From Jejudonia soesokkakensis (GTDB lineage Bacteria; Bacteroidota; Bacteroidia; Flavobacteriales; Flavobacteriaceae), in contig NZ_JBHTBN010000001.1 of NCBI RefSeq assembly GCF_042664795.1, positions 310,001 through 374,000 of the forward strand: 64,000 nucleotides of DNA, given 5' to 3'. Positions 58,739 to 64,000 of this stretch are shown here, in pieces. Each line of letters starts with the position of its first letter. Positions within the stretch are counted from its first letter, which is position 1. The translations under genes were made by a program, and so were the position numbers. Below the pieces are notes generated by a model that was given only the letters and a program-made list of their open reading frames with translations, was not told where the DNA came from and did not search any database.

Positions 58739-59699
58739 TAGTATGATTGTTGTAAAAGGGGAGAATTAAAAAAGAAAGTCCTCCCATAAGCAAGATGGAG
58801 GCAATATTTGAAGTCCAGACAATCCATCCAAACGCAGTCCCAACAGTTTCAGCAATTCCAAATACAGCCAGAATTCCGGCAACAAAAAAGGGATAGCTTC
58901 CGAAGCCACTATTGGTAAATGCAAAAGCAAAACTACCTACTACAAAAGTTATAATTAAAGTGCCATTTGAAATTCCAGAAGTCTCATCAAGAGCCAGTGT
59001 TGACGTGTAAAATGATAACAAATACAACCCCCAAATAATAAAGGTATGCAGAATAAAAGCTCCTTTTTTATTCATTTTTAAGATGCTCAATACCCCATCT
59101 TTAAGACCGTCAAAGAATTTTTTTACTTTTTGCTGAAGTTTGGATCTTGAATATTTTAAAAAGAGTAAAAATAAAATACCCATACATATAAGACCTGCAA
59201 TGCCGATTAAAATTTTTGTCGGGTTGATAATCTGAGATAAATACACATACAGTTCATCAAACTGCAGGAATAAAGCTAAGGCGGTAAAAGCCATTAAAAA
59301 AATAAGATCAACTACACGTTCAGAAATGATAGTTCCAAATCCTTTTTCAAAGGGAACCCCTTCATATTTATCGAGTACAATACCTCGGGTAACCTCTCCG
59401 CTTTTTGGAATAAAAATATTCATAAGGTAAGCGATGGCAATAGCCATAAAGTTGTTGGCAAGTTTTGGTTTGTATCCTAAGGGTTCGAGCATGAAATTCC
59501 AACGATACGCTCTGGATACATGACTAAGAATACTAAAAGTCACAGCCAGTATTACAAAACCATAGTCAGCTTTTCTAAAATAGAATTTAATCTCTTCCAG
59601 TTGTTCAGCAGAGAATTGTGAATAGCTATACCAAATTAAAAATATCCCTAAGCCTAAAGGGATTCCAATTTTTAAAAATTTTGAAAGAGAAGTGTTCAA
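58701..59699 (-). CDS. Flippase-like integral membrane protein (LPG synthase TM / UPF0104 family)
   Basis: A 332-residue inner-membrane protein with about 8 hydrophobic segments. Motifs SHVSRAYRWNFMLEPLGY, FIPKSGEVTRGIVLDKYEGV and GTIISERVVDLIFLM are characteristic of the lysylphosphatidylglycerol synthase TM region family, many members of which act as lipid flippases or transporters. The start is uncertain: TTG at 59699 just after the panD stop, or TTG at 59735 within panD; neither is ATG. The former gives MNTSLSKFLKIGIP, the more natural N-terminus. Operon partner of panD and panC. Confidence 0.85.
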   Translation of the reverse strand: MNTSLSKFLKIGIPLGLGIFLIWYSYSQFSAEQLEEIKFYFRKADYGFVILAVTFSILSHVSRAYRWNFMLEPLGYKPKLANNFMAIAIAYLMNIFIPKSGEVTRGIVLDKYEGVPFEKGFGTIISERVVDLIFLMAFTALALFLQFDELYVYLSQIINPTKILIGIAGLICMGILFLLFLKYSRSKLQQKVKKFFDGLKDGVLSILKMNKKGAFILHTFIIWGLYLLSFYTSTLALDETSGISNGTLIITFVVGSFAFAFTNSGFGSYPFFVAGILAVFGIAETVGTAFGWIVWTSNIASILLMGGLSFLILPFYNNHTTKKLAADSKSQQ

Positions 59700-59700
59700 C

Positions 59701-60048
59701 TTATTTGAGTAAATTGTCCTTATTAGGAAATACAAGCGCTGGCTTAAATTTTTTAGCCTCTTCTTGCGACATAATTGCGTAAGTGATTAAGATAAGGATG
59801 TCACCAGGAGCCACTTTTCGAGCTGCAGCTCCATTTAGTGTAATTTCTCCACTTCCTCTGGGCCCAGGAATGGCATAAGTTTCTAATCGCTCACCATTAT
59901 TATTATTCACAATTTGAACTTTTTCTCCCTCGGTAATATTTGCAGCATCGAGCAAATCTTCATCTATGGTGATACTACCAATGTAATTAAGGTCTGCTCC
60001 TGTAACTTTTACTCTGTGGATCTTCGATTTTACTACATGTATTTGCAT
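59701..60048 (-). CDS. panD: Aspartate 1-decarboxylase PanD
   Basis: Pyruvoyl enzyme making beta-alanine from aspartate for pantothenate. The 115-residue pro-protein has the self-cleavage site Gly24-Ser25 in NYIGSITIDEDLLDAA, Lys8 and Arg12-equivalents in KSKIHRVKVTGADL, and the conserved NGAAARKVAPGDILILITYA segment. It starts 48 bp after panC and is directly followed by the flippase-like gene, forming panC-panD-flippase in one direction. Confidence 0.96.
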   Translation of the reverse strand: MQIHVVKSKIHRVKVTGADLNYIGSITIDEDLLDAANITEGEKVQIVNNNNGERLETYAIPGPRGSGEITLNGAAARKVAPGDILILITYAIMSQEEAKKFKPALVFPNKDNLLK

Positions 60049-60096
60049 TTTGCAAAGGTACTTAGAATTCTTAACTATAAAATCTTAAAAAATGGT

Positions 60097-60942
60097 TTAC
60101 TTAAGCGCCATATTATCAATAAGCCTAACTTCTCCTGCAAAAGCTGCAATAAAAGCACGGTAAGAGCTATTCTTTCTTTTCCGAAACGCAGTTTTAAGCG
60201 TTTTGGTGTTTGCAATTTCAAAATATTCCAATTTTAGATGAGGATTTGACGCAAAAGCTTCTTTTACAAATGTATTTAACTCATGAATGGATTTCTTTCT
60301 GAAATCTTTTTGAACGGCTTTAAGCGTTTTAGAAATAAGAGCAGCTTCTTCTTTTTGTGTTGCTGAAAGTCTTTTGTTGCGAGAACTCATCGCCAAGCCG
60401 CTGTCTTCTCGCACAATCTCACACCCAATTATATCAACCGAAAGTTTTTCAATTTCGACCAGTTTTTTTACGATTTGTAACTGCTGAAAGTCTTTTTCAC
60501 CAAAATAGGCCCTTGTGGGCAGTATTGCTCGAAATAGTAAATTAACAACCGTTCCAACACCGTCAAAATGACCTTTCCTATGTTTTCCTTCCATCTCGTT
60601 TTCCAAGCTTCCGAAGTTATATTTTTTGGATACTACCGTTCCTTGATAAAGCTCTACTGCTTCAGGAACAAAAATTAAGATTGTGCCTTTTAGAGTTTTC
60701 AGTAAAGCGATGTCTGCATCGAGAGTCCGCGGATATTTCTTTAGATCCCCAGCATTGTCAAACTGGGTAGGATTCACAAATATGCTCACTACAACCAAAT
60801 CGTTTTCTTCGAGACCGCGCTCTACCAGAGATAAATGACCTTCATGTAATGCTCCCATAGTAGGTATAAGACCTATTTTTTTAGTGCCTCTAAGTGGATC
60901 GATAAATTCGTTTAATTTTCCTGCAGCGGTAAAGACTTTCAT
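60097..60942 (-). CDS. panC: Pantothenate synthetase PanC
   Basis: ATP-dependent condensation of pantoate and beta-alanine. The 281 residues include the HIGH-like PTMGALHEGHLSLV, the NPTQFDN segment, RKGHFDGVGTVVNLLF, YFGEKDFQQLQIV, and the KMSKS-like DSGLAMSSRNKRLS loop. Together with panD it completes pantothenate from pantoate; panB is not in the window. It is divergent from the GT5-domain gene. Confidence 0.96.
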   Translation of the reverse strand: MKVFTAAGKLNEFIDPLRGTKKIGLIPTMGALHEGHLSLVERGLEENDLVVVSIFVNPTQFDNAGDLKKYPRTLDADIALLKTLKGTILIFVPEAVELYQGTVVSKKYNFGSLENEMEGKHRKGHFDGVGTVVNLLFRAILPTRAYFGEKDFQQLQIVKKLVEIEKLSVDIIGCEIVREDSGLAMSSRNKRLSATQKEEAALISKTLKAVQKDFRKKSIHELNTFVKEAFASNPHLKLEYFEIANTKTLKTAFRKRKNSSYRAFIAAFAGEVRLIDNMALK

Positions 60943-61001
60943 AAATTGTAGCTTACGTGCCGTAAAAGTAAGTTATTGAAAGCAATCTGCATAAATTTTT
61001 G

Positions 61002-61009
61002 TACTTTTG
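61002..61009 (+). promoter_or_regulatory. -7 box upstream of the GT5-domain gene
   Basis: TACTTTTG matches TAnnTTTG and lies 24 bases before the ATG at 61034. The nearest TTG (60976-60978) is 23 bases upstream, longer than usual. Confidence 0.4.
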
Positions 61010-61033
61010 CAAACTTAAACAAAGCAGTACTTT

Positions 61034-61852
61034 ATGAAAGATAAAAGAGTCTTATATGTGTCTTCGGAAGTGGTTCCTTACTTACCTGAGACCGAGATTT
61101 CTTCAATGTCGTTTGAAGCAGCCAGAATGGTAAACAATAAAAACGGGCAAATTAGAATTTTTATGCCTCGTTATGGAAATATTAATGAACGTCGTCATCA
61201 ACTACACGAAGTAATTCGATTAAGCGGATTAAACCTTGTGATTAATGATCTGGATATGCCGCTTATTATCAAAGTAGCCTCTATTCCAAAGGAGCGTATG
61301 CAGGTTTATTTTATTGATAATGAAGATTACTTTAAGCGGAAAGCGACCTATGCAGATGAAGAAGGGAATCTTTTTAAAGATAATGACGAACGTGCTATAT
61401 TTTTTGCAAAAGGAGTCATTGAAACAGTTAAGAAATTAAATTGGGCGCCAGATATTATTCATGTGCATGGTTGGTTAGCTTCATTTTTACCACTATATCT
61501 CAGAAACTATTACGGGAATGAACCTCTCTTTGAAAACAGTAAAATTGTAACTTCGGTTTACAGTAATGGATTTGAAGGCCAATTAAACGAAGCTGTTGTA
61601 GATAAAATCATGTTTGATGCTATTGACGAGGAGGTACTTGAAAGCTTAAAGAATCCAAATTATGTGAATGTAATGAAGACTGCAATTGAGAATAGTGATG
61701 CGGCAATCGTTGCTTCAGATTCGATTCCAGATGATTTGCAGACTTATTTGGATGGTCTTGACAAACCTGTATTGTCTTATACACCAAAAGAAGAAGCCGA
61801 AGAAGCATATCTTAATTTTTACACTACCAAAGTTCTTGAAGAAGAATCATAA
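61034..61852 (+). CDS. Short glycogen/starch synthase N-terminal domain protein (GT5)
   Basis: A 272-residue protein matching only the N-terminal Rossmann domain of glycogen synthase: VLYVSSEVVPYLPET, IRIFMPRYGNINERRHQ, YFKRKATYADEEGN, DERAIFFAKGVIETVKKLNWAPDIIHVHGW and SVYSNGFEGQL. The sequence ends there, without the C-terminal GT-B domain (full enzymes have about 480 residues). At the site of the ADP-glucose-binding K-x-G-G loop the sequence reads PETEISSMS, so that loop is missing. Catalysis as a glycogen synthase is therefore doubtful. The gene is conserved in this neighbourhood (panC-panD divergent, DUF4270, glmS) in Flavobacteriaceae. Confidence 0.82.
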   Translation: MKDKRVLYVSSEVVPYLPETEISSMSFEAARMVNNKNGQIRIFMPRYGNINERRHQLHEVIRLSGLNLVINDLDMPLIIKVASIPKERMQVYFIDNEDYFKRKATYADEEGNLFKDNDERAIFFAKGVIETVKKLNWAPDIIHVHGWLASFLPLYLRNYYGNEPLFENSKIVTSVYSNGFEGQLNEAVVDKIMFDAIDEEVLESLKNPNYVNVMKTAIENSDAAIVASDSIPDDLQTYLDGLDKPVLSYTPKEEAEEAYLNFYTTKVLEEES

Positions 61853-61903
61853 TGCTGAAATTATTTTAAACCTCTCTCGTCTTTACAAATAATACTAAAG
61901 CAT

Positions 61904-61919
61904 TGTAACAACCGTTACA
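61904..61919. repeat. Short inverted repeat upstream of the DUF4270 gene
   Basis: TGTAAC and GTTACA flank a 4-base AACC loop, 20 bp before the ATG at 61940. It could be a small operator or chance; there is no T-run. Confidence 0.3.
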
Positions 61920-61939
61920 GCATAAACGAAATAGAATAC

Positions 61940-63481
61940 ATGAAAATTAAGTATATCATCCCCAAAGTCACCCTCCTTTTAGTAGCTATTATTCTATTGG
62001 CTTCCTGCGAAGAAGATTTCGCAACTTTAGGAGCAGATATTGTAGGAGATCCAAATATTGAAAATGAATTTACTGATGCAAATACAGTAGTTTCCTATAG
62101 CAGAAAACTAACCTCTGTGGAGTCAAATAATCTTCCAACGTATCAATTAGGTACTTATACAGATGCTGTCTATGGCAAGTCAACGATTAACCTTCTGTCA
62201 CAAATTACACTTGATAGAATTGCTCCTGATTTTGGCGAAAACACTGTAGTAGATAGTGTTATTATGTATATTCCTTTTTTTAGCCAAGCAACTCAAACCA
62301 CAGGTGGCGTAACATATACATTAGATTCGATTTTTGGCCAGGACCCTATAGATATTAGTTTGGTGAGATCAAATTTTTTATTGAGAGATTTTGACCCTAC
62401 TTCAGGTTTTGAAGAGCCTCAAAAATACTATTCTGATCAAGCACCATTATTCGAAAGCTTTTTAGGAGAAACAATTTTTACAATCGAAGATTTTGTACCA
62501 AGAGCCGAAGGATTTATCGAAAATGAAGGAGAGGATGATGAAGAACTTATTCCACCTGGAATACGTGTTGAATTACCAAAAGAATTTTGGGAGGAACTTA
62601 TTATAGATCAAGAAGGACAGTCAGTATTGCTAAGTAATAATAACTTTAAAAATTATTTTAGGGGAATATATTTCAATGTAGACGGCTCAGGAGCAAATAC
62701 TAATTTAATTCTTTTTAACCTTGATGATGCTTCAATAACAATTCATTATACCGAAGACAATGCCACAGTCACAGATCAGAGAGATGAAAAAACCTTTGAA
62801 ATGAGTTTTGACGGTGTTAATGTGAATGTATTTAAAAATGATCTTACGCCATCTGTTGAACAAGAACTAAGTTCACAGGATTTTACAAATGGAGAAGAAA
62901 CTTTGTATGCCAGAGGAGGTAGTGGTATTGCTACAATTGTAGAGTTATTTGGTCCAGATGAAGATAATAATGGAATTGCAGATGAACTTGAAATTTTACG
63001 TGAGAGAGAATGGCTTATTAATGAAGCTAACTTAATTTTTTATGTAGATCAAAATAGAATTCAAGGGGGAGAAACAGAGCCAGAACGTATAATAATTTAT
63101 GATACAAAAAATGGACAATTGCTGGTTGATTATGATTTTGATCCTTCTGTCTCACTTGTAGCTGTAGACTCAAAAATTGTCCACTTAGAAAGACTGGAGA
63201 GAGGAAGTGACGAAATTGGAGATTTCTATAAAATTAGAATTACAAGACATATCAGTAATTTAATCAATCGGGATTCTACCAATGTTCCGTTAGCTGTCAT
63301 GGTGACACAGAATGTGTTAAACCGAAACTTTCAAGACTTACGCAACGTTCAGTCTCCTTTCTTATCTTCTGTACCCACAGGAGGAGTTATTTCGCCAGAA
63401 GGAACTGTGTTTCATGGAAACCTTTCTCCAGATGTTGATAAGCGATTAAAACTTCAGATATTTTATACAGAACCTAATTAA
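61940..63481 (+). CDS. DUF4270 domain lipoprotein
   Basis: A 513-residue lipoprotein (IILLASC, Cys23), with EEDFATLGADIVGDPNIENEFT directly after it, the typical DUF4270 start. It is beta-rich throughout, with PTYQLGTYTDAVYGKSTINLL, NTVVDSVIMYIPFFSQ and a C-terminal VQSPFLSSVPTGGVISPEGTVFHG. The family is restricted to Bacteroidota and has no established role. Position between the GT5-domain gene (87 bp) and glmS (11 bp) is a conserved arrangement, hinting at surface polysaccharide or envelope functions. Confidence 0.88.
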   Translation: MKIKYIIPKVTLLLVAIILLASCEEDFATLGADIVGDPNIENEFTDANTVVSYSRKLTSVESNNLPTYQLGTYTDAVYGKSTINLLSQITLDRIAPDFGENTVVDSVIMYIPFFSQATQTTGGVTYTLDSIFGQDPIDISLVRSNFLLRDFDPTSGFEEPQKYYSDQAPLFESFLGETIFTIEDFVPRAEGFIENEGEDDEELIPPGIRVELPKEFWEELIIDQEGQSVLLSNNNFKNYFRGIYFNVDGSGANTNLILFNLDDASITIHYTEDNATVTDQRDEKTFEMSFDGVNVNVFKNDLTPSVEQELSSQDFTNGEETLYARGGSGIATIVELFGPDEDNNGIADELEILREREWLINEANLIFYVDQNRIQGGETEPERIIIYDTKNGQLLVDYDFDPSVSLVAVDSKIVHLERLERGSDEIGDFYKIRITRHISNLINRDSTNVPLAVMVTQNVLNRNFQDLRNVQSPFLSSVPTGGVISPEGTVFHGNLSPDVDKRLKLQIFYTEPN

Positions 63482-63492
63482 TACTATTTTAT

Positions 63493-64000
63493 ATGTGCGG
63501 AATTGTAGGCTACATTGGTAAAAGAGAAGCATATCCTATTATTTTAAATGGATTAAAGCGTCTTGAATACAGAGGCTACGATAGCGCAGGAATAGCAATT
63601 TACGATGGGCAAGACATTGCACTTTGTAAAACTAAAGGGAAAGTCGCAGACCTTGAAAAAAAATTTTCAGATGGAACGAATACCAAAGGTTCTCTAGGAA
63701 TTGGCCATACAAGATGGGCTACACACGGTGTTCCTAATGATGTTAACTCCCACCCACATTATTCTAATAGTGGCAATCTTGTGATTATTCATAACGGGAT
63801 TATTGAAAACTATGCTTCTATTAAAAAAGAGCTACTTAATAGAGGATATACCTTCAAAAGTGATACCGATACAGAAGTGCTGGTTAACCTTGTAGAAGAA
63901 GTCCAAAAGAAAGAAGGTGTTAAGTTAGGAAAGGCAGTGCAAATTGCTTTAAATCAGGTGGTAGGAGCCTATGCTATTGCTCTATTTGATCGCAATAAGC
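63493..64000 (+). CDS. glmS: Glutamine--fructose-6-phosphate aminotransferase, 5' part (partial)
   Basis: The first 169 residues of GlmS, which makes glucosamine-6-phosphate for peptidoglycan and LPS. After Met comes catalytic Cys2 (MCGIVGYIGKREAYPI), then LKRLEYRGYDSAGIAIY, IGHTRWATHGVPNDVNSHPH and IHNGIIENYASIKKEL, all from the N-terminal glutaminase domain. The sugar-isomerase part lies outside the window. Starts 11 bp after the DUF4270 stop, so it is probably co-transcribed. Confidence 0.96.
   Translation, partial: MCGIVGYIGKREAYPIILNGLKRLEYRGYDSAGIAIYDGQDIALCKTKGKVADLEKKFSDGTNTKGSLGIGHTRWATHGVPNDVNSHPHYSNSGNLVIIHNGIIENYASIKKELLNRGYTFKSDTDTEVLVNLVEEVQKKEGVKLGKAVQIALNQVVGAYAIALFDRNK

Noticed and set aside
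1..64000. Defence, mobile or prophage island
   Set aside because: No integrase, transposase, restriction, toxin-antitoxin, retron or CRISPR genes; no tRNA-linked attachment site and no terminal repeats; gene content is typical chromosomal core.

Overview
The window is a low-GC chromosome segment from a marine-type member of the Flavobacteriaceae (Bacteroidota). Evidence for this: secreted proteins carry type IX secretion (T9SS) C-terminal sorting domains, there are many short lipoproteins with an S-x-C type lipobox, several family types are largely confined to Bacteroidota (DUF2480, DUF3078, DUF4270, choice-of-anchor B), and promoters fit the Bacteroidota consensus TTG-N19/20-TAnnTTTG without Shine-Dalgarno sites. 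About 57 protein genes are supported. I saw no tRNA, rRNA, CRISPR array, insertion sequence, prophage or classical defence island; most of the segment is ordinary, vertically inherited-looking chromosome.

Layout. 1-382: 5' end of a secreted protein. 715-1923: hflX with a strong terminator. 2063-10521 (minus): one long suf operon from a clear promoter, in transcription order sufA, sufB, small lipoprotein, sufC, sufD, sufS, META-domain lipoprotein, sufE, DUF59 Fe-S assembly factor, DUF2480, then DUF3078. 10641-13908 (minus): an all-lipoprotein MbnH/MbnP di-haem enzyme and partner pair led by a seven-repeat propeller protein. 14064-17264 (minus): two paralogous choice-of-anchor B surface proteins, one a lipoprotein and one T9SS-exported. 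17440-22443: thiL, two tiny paralogous Cys-rich proteins, an alpha/beta hydrolase, brnQ, aminopeptidase P. 22610-26557: an Asp-box propeller exoprotein and a T9SS protein. 26724-30170: sdhCAB with promoter and terminator. 30242-35064: methionine aminotransferase, katG, ankyrin protein, omega-amidase-like nitrilase. 35006-40295: Ig-like lipoprotein, ComF, coiled-coil membrane protein, glyS, small lipoprotein. 40546-46934: a large T9SS P-domain protein and a 1138-residue envelope protein. 47063-55078: xth, OmpA lipoprotein, Tas-like reductase, acyl-CoA dehydrogenase, M23 peptidase, radA, an atypical esterase-fold protein. 55226-58738: TPR sensor kinase, LytTR regulator, LuxR-type pseudo-receiver and a possible 30-residue membrane peptide. 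58701-64000: flippase-like protein, panD, panC, a short GT5-domain protein, DUF4270 lipoprotein and the start of glmS.

How the genes work together. The suf operon builds Fe-S clusters and lies a few genes from sdhB, an Fe-S client. The methionine aminotransferase and the omega-amidase-like nitrilase form a plausible transamination and alpha-keto-amide repair pair that brackets katG and its ankyrin neighbour. panD-panC supply pantothenate. The clearest candidates for under-described biology are the MbnP/MbnH/propeller lipoprotein operon, the kinase/LytTR/pseudo-receiver cluster with its tiny membrane ORF, the tandem small Cys-pair proteins, the esterase-fold protein with an Asp in the nucleophile position, and the truncated GT5 protein. 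No single striking new system stands out.
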